A stretch of 64,000 nucleotides of DNA from Clostridium_I sp963725425 (GCA_963725425.1 CAVRYJ010000009.1:1-64000), one strand, 5' to 3'. Positions 38,979 to 47,157 are shown, numbered from the stretch's first letter. A program made the numbers and translations. The notes: generated by a model from the sequence alone, not told the origin.

Positions 38979-39013
38979 GTATCATCAGAATGGCACTATC
39001 AGGTGAGTGTGCT
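38979..39013. other. attR of the asnB island
   Basis: GTATCATCAGAAT (38979-38991), one G, then the second exact copy of the 21-bp asnB segment (38993-39013), after which the asnB frame resumes with GATGAAATATTTGG. Confidence 0.9.
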
Positions 39014-39715
39014 GATGAAATATTTGGAGGATATCCTTGGTACAGAAGAGAAGAAGACATCAATGCAAATACCTTTCCTTGGTCTAAATCAGTTAATGAA
39101 CGCAATAAAATACTAAGTGGTGATTTGAAAAAATTGGACTTGGACAGCTTTGTAAAAGAACACTACGAAAACACTCTTAAAGAAGTGCCCCATATTAACG
39201 GTGAAAGTAAATATGCCATTAAAATGCGAGAGCTTTTTTATCTGAATATTAAGTGGTTTATGCTTACTCTCTTAACAAGAAAAGATAGAATGAGTATGGC
39301 TAACAGTCTTGAGGTAAGGGTTCCATTTGCAGATTATAGACTAGTGCAATATGCATTTAACATCCCTCCAGAAATGCGTTTTTGTGATGATAGAGAAAAA
39401 GGCATTTTGAGAAGAGCTTTAACTGGTGTATTACCTAAAGATATAGTAGACAGAAAAAAAAGTCCTTATCCTAAAACTCACAATCCTAAATACACTCAAA
39501 TAGTTCAAAAATGGCTAAAAGGCATTTTAAATGATCCAACTTCCCCTATACTTGAACTTATAGATATTCCTGTAGTATCTGAAATAGTTGAAACTGGAGG
39601 TAATTCCTATTTGAAGCCTTGGTATGGTCAACTTATGACAGGACCTCAGCTTATGGCTTACCTTATACAGATAGATACATGGCTAAGATTGTATAATGTT
39701 GAAATACAAATTTAA
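38993..39715 (+). CDS. asnB: Asparagine synthetase, C-terminal part of the split gene
   Basis: It starts with a second copy of codons for ALSGECA and continues DEIFGGYPWYRREED, TRKDRMSMANSLEVRVPFAD and RRALTGVLPKDIVDRKKSPY, the conserved C-terminal synthetase segments, to a normal stop. Joined to 15034-16173 it gives about 613 residues, the usual size. A chance ATG at 38990 exists but lacks a ribosome binding site. This half alone lacks the ATP-binding SGGLDSS loop. Confidence 0.95.
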   Translation, partial: ALSGECADEIFGGYPWYRREEDINANTFPWSKSVNERNKILSGDLKKLDLDSFVKEHYENTLKEVPHINGESKYAIKMRELFYLNIKWFMLTLLTRKDRMSMANSLEVRVPFADYRLVQYAFNIPPEMRFCDDREKGILRRALTGVLPKDIVDRKKSPYPKTHNPKYTQIVQKWLKGILNDPTSPILELIDIPVVSEIVETGGNSYLKPWYGQLMTGPQLMAYLIQIDTWLRLYNVEIQI

Positions 39716-39733
39716 TATTAACCTGTAATATGT

Positions 39734-39882
39734 TAGGCACAATCAAGAAAATACCAAGTCAAAGATTCTGACGATACTTTGCGACATTACCCGTAAATAT
39801 TGGTATATATAAGGGTTTAGAAGGCGTTGCATACCATAAGCAAACCAGAATACTGACTTGTTATTTTTTTGATGATGCCTTA
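39734..39882. repeat. Long-armed palindromic repeat, copy A
   Basis: The left arm has AGGCACAATC, ACCAAGTCAAAGATTCTG; the right arm has CAGAATACTGACTTGTTATT and GATGATGCCTTA. The arms are inverted relative to each other, with about 80 bp of variable centre. Related to 62138-62301 and to half copies at 45303, 49901 and 63139. Confidence 0.75.
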
Positions 39883-39930
39883 AAATGCCTACCTAAAAAT
39901 AGCCTAAATTATTCTTAGGTAGGCATTTTA
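39881..39930. terminator. Terminator of the HD-GYP gene
   Basis: A 16-bp stem, TAAAATGCCTACCTAA (39881-39896) with its complement (39915-39930), just past the stop on the minus strand. It can also serve asnB. Confidence 0.85.
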
Positions 39931-39936
39931 ATATTT

Positions 39937-40614
39937 TCACCCTATTCTTTTATCCACAACTAGCTGAACAAAGATATCCACAACCTGTTCATCAAATTGA
40001 GTACCTTTGTTATTTATTAGTTCTTTAATTGCATTTTTTTTCAGTAGTGGTTTGTCTCTATATGTTCTTTCGCTAGTCATTGCATCAAAAGAGTCAGCTA
40101 CAGAAATAATTTTAGCAAGTTTGTCTATGTCCTGTCCCTTAAGACCTTTTGGGTATCCATTTCCATCAATTCTTTCGTGGTGTTGCAGTAAAATCTCAGC
40201 GCTCTTTCTTAAAAACTTAACATGATTAACAATTTCATATCCAATTTCAGGATGTTTCTTTATTATCTCATATTCATCTTTTGTAAGTCTTTCTTCTTTA
40301 TTTAATATAACATCAGGTATGCCAATTTTTCCTATATCATGTAATATACTTGCATATTCAAGGTTAATTAAGTCTTCTTTACTTAATTGCACCTTTTTAC
40401 CTATTAAAATCGAGTACATTGCTACCCTTTCACAATGTGACCTTGTATATGTACCCTTAGCTTCTATATCATTAGCAAATTTCTTTACAGTATTGAGATT
40501 TGTACTTGTTGTTTTATTTTCTTTATGAAGAAGTTCAATAAATTTGTCTCCTACATATTTAGTATTTTCTGAGTACATTACTACTATGTTTTTTTTATCA
40601 CCATTAACATGCAT
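39937..40614 (-). CDS. HD-GYP domain protein (probable c-di-GMP phosphodiesterase)
   Basis: 225 residues. HD: ILHDIGKIGIPD; GYP: HHERIDGNGYPKGLKGQDID; further metal-site residues in SVADSFDAMTSERTYR. Such proteins hydrolyse c-di-GMP to pGpG or GMP. A short N-terminal region (about 50 residues) shows no receiver domain, so it is not an RpfG-type response regulator. CGGAGG precedes the ATG. Monocistronic. Confidence 0.88.
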   Translation of the reverse strand: MHVNGDKKNIVVMYSENTKYVGDKFIELLHKENKTTSTNLNTVKKFANDIEAKGTYTRSHCERVAMYSILIGKKVQLSKEDLINLEYASILHDIGKIGIPDVILNKEERLTKDEYEIIKKHPEIGYEIVNHVKFLRKSAEILLQHHERIDGNGYPKGLKGQDIDKLAKIISVADSFDAMTSERTYRDKPLLKKNAIKELINNKGTQFDEQVVDIFVQLVVDKRIG

Positions 40615-40855
40615 ATGATACCTCCGCTCTCTGGCTCTGTACTACTGCTTATATTTTTGAATTTTTTATATTGGCGCCAATCAGTAATGTGAGTGAATTT
40701 ATAAAGTATTATAATTATGTCCAAAGTTTCAGTTTTTATACTTTTGTTCCTAAATAATTTGTTTCTTTAGCACTAAGATATGGTTAATTTCTAAGAGTAG
40801 AACTACATAAAACCATGGGAATTTAATATTTCTCATGGTTTCAAGGTTATCTTTA

Positions 40856-41017
40856 TTATTTAACTTCTTCAAATTGATCTTTTCCAACTCCACAGAGAGG
40901 ACATACCCAATCTTCAGGAATGCTTTCAAAAGCAGTGCCTGGATTAACACCATTATCTGGATCTCCATCTTCAGGATTGTAAATGTACCCGCAAACTGTA
41001 CAAACATAACTTTTCAT
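40856..41017 (-). CDS. Rubredoxin
   Basis: 53 residues: MKSYVCTVCGYIYNPEDGDP, later EDWVCPLCGVGKDQFEEVK. Both CxxC pairs that hold the single iron are present, so it is a complete rubredoxin. It is an electron carrier, probably reducing the peroxiredoxin or other oxygen-defence enzymes encoded just upstream. TTGGAGG precedes the ATG. A weak hairpin (AAACCATG/CATGGTTT, near 40810-40842) may end the transcript. Confidence 0.93.
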   Translation of the reverse strand: MKSYVCTVCGYIYNPEDGDPDNGVNPGTAFESIPEDWVCPLCGVGKDQFEEVK

Positions 41018-41086
41018 TTTAAATCGCCTCCAAATTTTTTTTAATTAAAATGGCCACAAGAAGTTCTCATTGTGACCATATTTAAT

Positions 41087-41623
41087 TTAAAGGTTAGAAT
41101 CTCCCTCATTCCAATCTACTGCGCACATTCCGCCGGACTGAAAGGCTTTAAGCACCCTTAATGTTTCATCTACGCTTCTTCCAACATTCAAGTCATGAAC
41201 AACTGAGTATTTTAAAATTCCCTCAGGATCAATAATGAATAATCCTCTTAAAGCTATTCCTTCCTCTTCAATATGAATACCATATTTTTTACTTACCTCG
41301 TAAGTTTTATCTGAAGCAATAGGGAAGTTGATCTTTCCAAGACCACCATCACCAATACTCTTATTGATCCAAGCTTCATGTGAATATTGGCTATCACAGC
41401 TTGCTGCTAAAACTTCTGCGTTTAAATCCTTAAATTCCCCAAATCTCTTACTAAATCCAGTTATCTCTGTTGGGCACACGAATGTGAAATCCAAAGGATA
41501 AAAGAATAAAACCAACCATTTACCTTTATAATCATCTAGTTTGATTTCAGTGAAACCACTTCCATCTCCCTGTACGGCATTCATTTTAAAATCTGGTGCT
41601 AGTTTTCCTACTAATGTTTCCAT
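41087..41623 (-). CDS. Peroxiredoxin (typical 2-Cys, AhpC/Prx type)
   Basis: 178 residues from ATG 41623, which has GGGAG at good spacing. Peroxidatic Cys50 is in PLDFTFVCPTEITGF; the resolving Cys is near the C-terminus in FQSGGMCAVDWNEG. It reduces H2O2 and organic peroxides. It sits between rubredoxin and glutaredoxin/TrxB genes on one strand, a plausible reduction chain. Confidence 0.93.
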   Translation of the reverse strand: METLVGKLAPDFKMNAVQGDGSGFTEIKLDDYKGKWLVLFFYPLDFTFVCPTEITGFSKRFGEFKDLNAEVLAASCDSQYSHEAWINKSIGDGGLGKINFPIASDKTYEVSKKYGIHIEEEGIALRGLFIIDPEGILKYSVVHDLNVGRSVDETLRVLKAFQSGGMCAVDWNEGDSNL

Positions 41624-41718
41624 AAATAACATCTCCCTTTATACCATAATTAAAATTCACGAAACTCAAATAATTAACCATACTCATACAATAAATTCTC
41701 TCATTCCCATTTATCGTT

Positions 41719-41955
41719 TTATACTACTAGATCTTTAATAAGCTCATCTATTTTAGCTTTATCAAAGCCTAATACAATGTTTCCATCCACATTTAATACT
41801 GGTACTGCTTTTTGGTTTGACAATTTAAACATTTCTTCTCTTTGCTCTAAATCAGCACCCACATTTGCATCAACAAACTCTACATTTTTAGATTTTAAAT
41901 ATGCCTTTGTCTTTTTGCACCATGAACAATCTGGTGTTGAATAAATTTTTACCAT
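41719..41955 (-). CDS. Glutaredoxin-like protein (NrdH/Grx type)
   Basis: 78 residues. Redox motif CSWC in KIYSTPDCSWCKKTKAYLKS, and cis-Pro in QKAVPVLNVDGNIVLGFD. The stop is 2 bp from the trxB-type gene start region, so they form one operon (trxB first). Probable electron acceptor of that reductase and donor to the peroxiredoxin. Confidence 0.9.
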   Translation of the reverse strand: MVKIYSTPDCSWCKKTKAYLKSKNVEFVDANVGADLEQREEMFKLSNQKAVPVLNVDGNIVLGFDKAKIDELIKDLVV

Positions 41956-41957
41956 AA

Positions 41958-42887
41958 TTAACGACCTCCTGAAATATATTTTTCTGCATTTAAAGCTGCA
42001 ATAGTACCATCACTTACAGCTGTTGTAAGTTGTCTTATCTTTTTGTTTCTAACATCTCCTGCAGCAAAAACGCCTTTTACATTTGTTTCCATGTTTTCGT
42101 CAGCCTCAATATAACCCCATTTGTTTAGATTTATATAGTCCTTAACTATATCAGCCTTTGGAACATATCCGATATAAACAAATATACCGTCTGAGTGTAT
42201 CTCACTCTTTTCACCAGTCTTAACATTCTCTATTATTATCTTTTCTATTTTGTTATCTCCAACAACATTTTTTATTTCACTATTCCATATAACATTAACA
42301 TTTTCATGTTTAAATAATTCTTCTTGATCTGATTTTTCTGCTTGAAGCGTATCCAATTGATGAACTATAGTTATATTTTTAGCGTATCTTGTGAGATAAG
42401 TAGCTGCTTCTATTGCTGAATTTCCTCCACCCACAACTACGATATCTTTTCCATCATATAGTGCTCCATCACAAAGCTCACAATAATGAATTACTTTGCC
42501 ATGCAAAGTTTTTTCTTCTGGTATTGGTAGTTCTCTTGGTTTTGCTCCTGTTGCTATAATAACTGCTTTAGCCTTATAAATTACATCTTCAGTTTCAATG
42601 ATTTTTTCTTCATCAGTTAATTTGACGGATTTAATATACCCAAATTCATTTATATCTACTCCAAGCTTCAAAGCATGATTTTCCATTTTACTAGCTAATT
42701 CATCTCCAGATATTACATCAAAGCCAGGAAAATTTTCAACACTATAGCTATTCTTTATTTGTCCACCTACTAGCTCGTTTTCTAAAACTATTGTATCTAA
42801 CTTAGCTCTAACTGCATATATTGAAGCTGTTAGTCCTGCTGCACCAGCACCAATTATTACAAGGTCAATGACTTTTTCCTCTTTCAT
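41958..42887 (-). CDS. trxB: Thioredoxin reductase-like FAD/NAD(P)H disulfide reductase
   Basis: 309 residues from ATG 42887 (GGGGTG upstream). FAD-binding GAGAAGLTASIYAVRA, redox pair CELC in IHYCELCDGALYDG, NAD(P)H-binding VVVGGGNSAIEAATYL, and the C-terminal VFAAGDVRNKKIRQLTTAVS. CELC replaces the usual CATC/CAVC, as in clostridial glutaredoxin- or ferredoxin-linked relatives, so the electron donor and acceptor may differ from E. coli TrxB. Confidence 0.9.
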   Translation of the reverse strand: MKEEKVIDLVIIGAGAAGLTASIYAVRAKLDTIVLENELVGGQIKNSYSVENFPGFDVISGDELASKMENHALKLGVDINEFGYIKSVKLTDEEKIIETEDVIYKAKAVIIATGAKPRELPIPEEKTLHGKVIHYCELCDGALYDGKDIVVVGGGNSAIEAATYLTRYAKNITIVHQLDTLQAEKSDQEELFKHENVNVIWNSEIKNVVGDNKIEKIIIENVKTGEKSEIHSDGIFVYIGYVPKADIVKDYINLNKWGYIEADENMETNVKGVFAAGDVRNKKIRQLTTAVSDGTIAALNAEKYISGGR

Positions 42888-42954
42888 AACATACACCCCA
42901 TTTTTCAAACCAAAAATAATCAACTCACATTTAGACATCTAGACATTTATCAAG

Positions 42955-42980
42955 TAATTATTATTAATTAATAATAATTA
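42955..42980. promoter_or_regulatory. 26-bp perfect AT palindrome upstream of trxB
   Basis: Composed of TAATTATTATTAA and its complement TTAATAATAATTA, 68 bp upstream of the start. It resembles Fur/PerR-type AT-rich boxes; regulation by PerR is inference only. 42981-43273 also has a 15-bp palindrome CACAATTGAATTGTG (43131-43145). Confidence 0.45.
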
Positions 42981-43273
42981 TTGTTTATCTTTAAACTTAT
43001 TATATTCCTTATCATAACTAAATGCAATACCATATTTGTTATTTTTTATTTTATTTTTATACTAAAGTATCTGAGTTATTACTTACTCCAAATTATCTAA
43101 TAATCGTGAAATTATTTCAGTTATATTTGTCACAATTGAATTGTGTACAATTGATTTACTTATAATCTATCACAAAGAAAACTTGGTGTCAAGATATTCT
43201 AAAATTTTAATAACACTAATTTTTATTTTATGAATACCATATTATTGTAAGTTAAAATGCGAGGTGAATTATA

Positions 43274-43459
43274 ATGCATGAAAATTCAGATTTAAATTTT
43301 AGAAAACATTCTGCACACTTTCAGTATAGACCATCATTTACAGGTTTTGCTAGAAACTATGTTCCAATTCAGCCCTTTGTAGGGTTACTTCCTTTAGATT
43401 TAGCTCTAAAAAAAGGTACTGTTTTTCCTAATATAAATGTGGATTACCCAAGATATTAA
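43274..43459 (+). CDS. cotJA: Spore coat protein CotJA
   Basis: 61 residues with the CotJA core RNYVPIQPFVGLLPLDLALK KGT (the proline-rich block). In Bacillus, cotJABC is transcribed by sigma-E in the mother cell, and CotJA is needed to assemble CotJC into the coat. GAGGTG precedes the ATG. First gene of the operon. Confidence 0.9.
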   Translation: MHENSDLNFRKHSAHFQYRPSFTGFARNYVPIQPFVGLLPLDLALKKGTVFPNINVDYPRY

Positions 43460-43478
43460 AGTAATTGGAGTGAATAAA

Positions 43479-43751
43479 ATGGAAAAAAGTTATAACGATC
43501 TGTCTCAGAAAGAATTAGAAACAAAAATTTATCAACTTAAATTTGCGTCTGTTGACTTGAATCTATTTCTTGATAACAATCCTGATAATAAGAGAGCCCT
43601 GGACGATTACAACACTGTGAGCAAAAGATTAAATGAAATTATGGATATTTATGAGCTTAAGTTCGGGCCATTATCAAACTTTGGAGGTTCACAAAGCAGT
43701 TATCCGTTTGCATGGGTAGATGAACCATGGCCTTGGGAAATTAGAGAATAG
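43479..43751 (+). CDS. cotJB: Spore coat protein CotJB
   Basis: 90 residues from ATG 43479 (TTGGAGTG upstream), helical: LETKIYQLKFASVDLNLFLD, DDYNTVSKRLNEIMDIYELK, then FGPLSNFGG and a Trp/Pro-rich tail FAWVDEPWPWEIRE. Matches the CotJB family. It lies 19 bp after cotJA and 10 bp before cotJC. Confidence 0.9.
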   Translation: MEKSYNDLSQKELETKIYQLKFASVDLNLFLDNNPDNKRALDDYNTVSKRLNEIMDIYELKFGPLSNFGGSQSSYPFAWVDEPWPWEIRE

Positions 43752-43761
43752 GAGGAAAAAT

Positions 43762-44331
43762 ATGTGGAACTATGATAAGAAATTAGAATATCCCGTTAAA
43801 ATTAAAAACAAAGATTTAAACATGGCAAAATTTCTTGTAACTCAATATGGTGGTCCTGATGGAGAGCTTAGCGCCGCTATAACATACCTTAATCAACGTT
43901 ATACAATGCCAACGGGTAAAACAAAAGGTTTACTTACAGATATAGGCACGGAAGAATTGGCACATGTGGAAATTATTTGTGCTATGGTTTATCAATTGTT
44001 AAAAGGTGCAACTCCAGATGAATTAAAGGCAGCTGGTCTTGGTGGTAACTATGCTCAGCATGATAATGCCGTATTTCCAACGGATGCCAATGGTGTTCCA
44101 TGGACTGCAGCATATACTTCAACCCTTGGCAATCCAGTTACCGATCTCCATAATGATATGGCAGCTGAAAAAAAAGCACAGTCTACCTATGAACATTTAA
44201 TAGACCTTACAGATGACTATGATGTGAAGGACGTGCTTAAATTTTTGTGGGCTAGAGAAATTATCCACTATCAACGTTTTGGCGAAGCACTAATGGGTGT
44301 TTATGATTTACCAACCTTTAAAAACAGTTAA
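43762..44331 (+). CDS. cotJC: Manganese catalase family spore coat protein CotJC
   Basis: 189 residues from ATG 43762 with TAGGAGG. The ferritin-like di-metal ligands are Glu in DGELSAAITYLNQRY, Glu/His in GTEELAHVEIICAMV, and Glu/His in AREIIHYQRFGEAL. Coat-located, predicted to break down H2O2. The stop codon lies in an AGTTAAG heptamer repeat. Confidence 0.92.
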   Translation: MWNYDKKLEYPVKIKNKDLNMAKFLVTQYGGPDGELSAAITYLNQRYTMPTGKTKGLLTDIGTEELAHVEIICAMVYQLLKGATPDELKAAGLGGNYAQHDNAVFPTDANGVPWTAAYTSTLGNPVTDLHNDMAAEKKAQSTYEHLIDLTDDYDVKDVLKFLWAREIIHYQRFGEALMGVYDLPTFKNS

Positions 44332-44377
44332 GAGTTAAGAGTTATAAGTTGATGAAGATTTTCTGCTGACGCAGAAT
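44327..44377. repeat. Heptamer repeat plus hairpin after cotJC
   Basis: AGTTAAG units begin at the stop codon, followed by GAAGATTTTCTGCTGACGC, nearly the same as after proA (476-523). Confidence 0.75.
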
Positions 44378-44414
44378 AATCAAAACAAATAAAAGACCAA
44401 AATCTATAAAATAA

Positions 44415-44512
44415 GGGGCTGTTGCACTAAGAGTAAATACTACAATATATTGTGTTGAATTTTCATTTATAAAACAATATATTGTATGTAAATTGCTTAA
44501 TGTAACAGCCCC
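44415..44512. mobile_element. 98-bp MITE with IS1182-type ends
   Basis: GGGGCTGTTGCACTAAG (44415-44431) and CTTAATGTAACAGCCCC (44496-44512) match the terminal repeats of the IS1182 copy at 34831-36725. The interior has two ACAATATATTGT palindromes and no coding capacity. It probably also works as a terminator between cotJC and the convergent gene. Confidence 0.85.
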
Positions 44513-44524
44513 TTTTTATTGGTT

Positions 44525-44580
44525 TTATTTTGCCCCAAGGCAAAATCTCCTTAACTCTTAACTCTTAACTTTTAACTGTT
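44525..44580. repeat. GC hairpin and TTAACTC heptamer array
   Basis: TTTTGCC/GGCAAAA hairpin, TCTCC, then TTAACTC, TTAACTC, TTAACTT, TTAACTG. The response regulator's last codons and stop are inside the array. Confidence 0.8.
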
Positions 44581-45257
44581 ATTTTGTACCCCACTCCTCT
44601 TACTGTCTTTATAATCTTATGTTCTTTATCTCCTAATTTGTCCCTTAAATATCTTATGTAGACTTCTACAATATTTTCTTCACCATTAAAATCAAAACCC
44701 CAAACTTTTTCTAATATAATCTGTTTACTCATCACAAGTCCATTATTTACAATCAAATATCTTAAAAGATTGTATTCAGTTGGCGATAATTGCAAAAGTT
44801 TAACACCGAAATATATTTCATGGGCACCATCATCTATTGAAAATAAGCCAACCTTCATAACATCATTTTTACTCCTATATGTCTTTCTAAGTCTAGCATT
44901 TATTCTAGCTAGAAGCTCCCTAAAGCTAAATGGTTTTATCATATAGTCATCAGCACCTATATTCAGCCCTCTAACCATATCATCTATATCATCCTTAGCA
45001 GTAAGCATAATAATTGGAGTTTCAATATATTTTTTAATTTCTAAACAAACCTCATAACCATTTTTACCAGGTAACATTATATCCAGTATTATTATGTCTG
45101 GCTTTAACTCTATTGCCATAGAAATTGCAGCATCACCATCAAAGGCAACATGAACAATATATCCCTCTGCTTCTAGCCCCATCTTTATAAATTCAACAAT
45201 GCTTTCTTCATCATCTACAACTAAAATATTAATTTCTTGATTTTTTCTGGAATTCAT
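44565..45257 (-). CDS. OmpR-family response regulator (orphan)
   Basis: 230 residues. The receiver has VVDDEE, phospho-Asp in IIILDIMLPGKNGYE and Lys in YMIKPFSFREL; the winged helix has LSPTEYNLLRYLIVN, VWGFDFNGEENIVEVYIRYL and IIKTVRGVGYKI. No kinase is adjacent. The C-terminal ITVKS and the stop are encoded by the heptamer repeat at 44525-44580. Confidence 0.88.
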   Translation of the reverse strand: MNSRKNQEINILVVDDEESIVEFIKMGLEAEGYIVHVAFDGDAAISMAIELKPDIIILDIMLPGKNGYEVCLEIKKYIETPIIMLTAKDDIDDMVRGLNIGADDYMIKPFSFRELLARINARLRKTYRSKNDVMKVGLFSIDDGAHEIYFGVKLLQLSPTEYNLLRYLIVNNGLVMSKQIILEKVWGFDFNGEENIVEVYIRYLRDKLGDKEHKIIKTVRGVGYKITVKS

Positions 45258-45302
45258 ATGTCGTAACCATCCTTTTATATGGCATTTGAAAGAAATTAGA
45301 CT

Positions 45303-45336
45303 AGAATATTAACTTGTTATTTTTTTCAAGATGCCA
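45303..45336. repeat. Half copy of the long-armed palindromic repeat
   Basis: AGAATATTAACTTGTTATTT then TTTTCAAGATGCC matches the right arm of the copies at 39734 and 62138. Confidence 0.55.
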
Positions 45337-45395
45337 AAATAACTTTTTCTTAAGTTTATCATAAAATAACAGTCTTTTGTATATATTGTAGTTTA

Positions 45396-46022
45396 CTAAA
45401 TATATTCAACAAATTCGGCAACTGGCTTTCTGTACCCTCTTAATCTTATATTATTAGGATCTTCCTTACCTATTGTTATTAGTAGAACAGGCTCATAATC
45501 ATCTTCAATATGAAATAATTTTTTTGTTATTTCTGCGTTAAAACCCATCATTGGGCAAGTATCCCAACCTTTATCCTTTGCTATAAGCATAAACATCATA
45601 GCTGAAATTGAAGCATTTCTTATAGCCTCATCCCTCATAAAGCCTTCTCCTCTACCCTCATACATTGCATATATATCCTGAATTGTTTTTGCATAAGATA
45701 TTTCATCTAACATTCCAAGCATCTTCATTGGCTCATATATTCTCTCTGCATCCTTATATGCTTTTTTATTACCCAATACAAGAATTGCAGCAGAGGATGT
45801 ATGTACTTTATATTGTGGAGATGCCTTCTCTCTAAATAGTTCCTTCATGTTTTTATCTTTTATAACCAAGTATTTAACATGTTGTAAGTTGAAGCAAGAT
45901 GGTGCTAACATTACTTCAGTAAATATTTCATTTAACTCCTCTTCTGTTATTTCTACACCTTCTATAAAATTATTAGAAGACTTTCTAGCATTAACTAACT
46001 CATTGAAACTTGAATATCCCAC
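45396..46022 (-). CDS. Nitroreductase family protein
   Basis: 208 residues. FMN-binding N-terminal RKSSNNFIEGVEITEEELNE, APSCFNLQHVKYLVI, the central DEAIRNASISAMMFMLIAKD, KGWDTCPMMGFN and the C-terminal IGKEDPNNIRLRGYRKPV. Family members reduce nitro compounds, quinones or flavins using NAD(P)H. Monocistronic; divergent from an AraC regulator 182 bp away. Confidence 0.88.
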   Translation of the reverse strand: MGYSSFNELVNARKSSNNFIEGVEITEEELNEIFTEVMLAPSCFNLQHVKYLVIKDKNMKELFREKASPQYKVHTSSAAILVLGNKKAYKDAERIYEPMKMLGMLDEISYAKTIQDIYAMYEGRGEGFMRDEAIRNASISAMMFMLIAKDKGWDTCPMMGFNAEITKKLFHIEDDYEPVLLITIGKEDPNNIRLRGYRKPVAEFVEYI

Positions 46023-46216
46023 AATTAATCACCCCTATGAATTTAAATAGATTTAATTCGATATACTTATTTTATATAACCATCATACTAAAAGTAAGTT
46101 TTAAATGTCAAGTTATTTTATAATTTTAACCTTTTAACCTGTCTCTTGCCTCTTGTCACTTGTTAAAATCTGCTTTATTATAATCTATAAGAAGTATACA
46201 TTGGTTGGTGATAATT

Positions 46217-47104
46217 ATGAATGAAAATGCTATTTTGAAGATTAAAAGAGGTTATCTTAATGAAGACTTTAAGTATTTCCATCTTAAAGATAAAAAAAAT
46301 ATGGAATTTCAATGCCACTATCATGACTTTGATAAAATCATAATATTTATATCTGGCACAGTAATTTATCTAATTGAAGGTAAATCCTATAAATTGAAGC
46401 CTTGGGATATACTTTTTGTTAGTAGTACTGAAGTCCATAGACCTATAATAAGCCCTGATGAATCCTATGAAAGAATAATAATATGGATAAATAAAAATTT
46501 TTTAGAAAAACATAGTTCAATTAACGGGTATTTATTGACCTGCTTTAACCTAGCATCAGTTAGAAAACATAATATGTTGCGTTTAAATACAAATAATATC
46601 GATAGGTTAAAGCTAATACTATTTACATTAGAAAATGAGAATAGCAGCGTGGATTTTGGTAGTAATATTTTAAGAAATTCCCTTTTAATTCAATTGATGG
46701 TATACATGAATAGATTATTTCTTGAAAATAAGATAGATGACAGTATAAATGATGTTGAATATGATGAAAGAATAGTTAAAATAATTGAGTATATAAATAA
46801 GAATCTAAGCAGTACATTAACAATTGAGAATATATCTTCAAATTTTTATATAAATAAATACTATTTAATGCACAAATTTAAAGAACAAACAGGTTTTACC
46901 CTTCATAATTTCATTCAGCAAAAAAGGTTGCTTCACGCTGCTTCCTTAATTAAAAAAGGTGACCAGATAACACGTGTTTATTTAGACTGTGGCTTTGGAG
47001 ATTATTCAAGCTTCACCCGCGCCTTTAAAAAGATGTTCGAATTATCTCCTAAAAACTACTTTAAGGCTGTTCAAGATATAGAGGTACAATATAAAAAGCA
47101 GTGA
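46217..47104 (+). CDS. AraC family transcriptional regulator
   Basis: 295 residues from ATG 46217. An N-terminal cupin (FQCHYHDFDKIIIFISGTV, YKLKPWDILFVSSTEVHRP) binds an effector; two C-terminal HTHs follow (LTIENISSNFYINKYYLMHK, ITRVYLDCGFGDYSSFTRAF), with FELSPKNY. Possible target: the divergent nitroreductase gene. A degenerate heptamer repeat lies upstream at 46141-46165. Confidence 0.88.
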   Translation: MNENAILKIKRGYLNEDFKYFHLKDKKNMEFQCHYHDFDKIIIFISGTVIYLIEGKSYKLKPWDILFVSSTEVHRPIISPDESYERIIIWINKNFLEKHSSINGYLLTCFNLASVRKHNMLRLNTNNIDRLKLILFTLENENSSVDFGSNILRNSLLIQLMVYMNRLFLENKIDDSINDVEYDERIVKIIEYINKNLSSTLTIENISSNFYINKYYLMHKFKEQTGFTLHNFIQQKRLLHAASLIKKGDQITRVYLDCGFGDYSSFTRAFKKMFELSPKNYFKAVQDIEVQYKKQ

Positions 47105-47157
47105 TCAGGTACCAGATTCTAAAATAGAATACCTACTATAGATTAGAATATTATTAA

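Larger units (their letters stand above)
16174..38992. mobile_element. 22.8-kb integrative island inserted in asnB
   Basis: Bounded by the 21-bp direct repeat of asnB sequence and by 13-bp inverted ends. The recombinase gene stops 6 bp inside the left end. Contents have mixed GC content and many decayed genes and IS copies, so it is an old or repeatedly invaded element. No conjugation, replication or phage structural genes are recognised, so it is not self-transmissible from what can be seen. Cargo is regulatory, efflux, PTS, redox and IS genes. Confidence 0.88.

Noticed and set aside
38990..38992. ATG that could start an independent C-terminal asparagine synthetase
   Set aside because: No ribosome binding site precedes it and the product lacks the ATP-binding loop. 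It is created by the junction of the inverted end with the asnB repeat.
16174..38992. Island considered as a prophage or conjugative element
   Set aside because: No capsid, tail, terminase, relaxase, type IV secretion or replication genes are recognisable; only a recombinase and mixed cargo are present.
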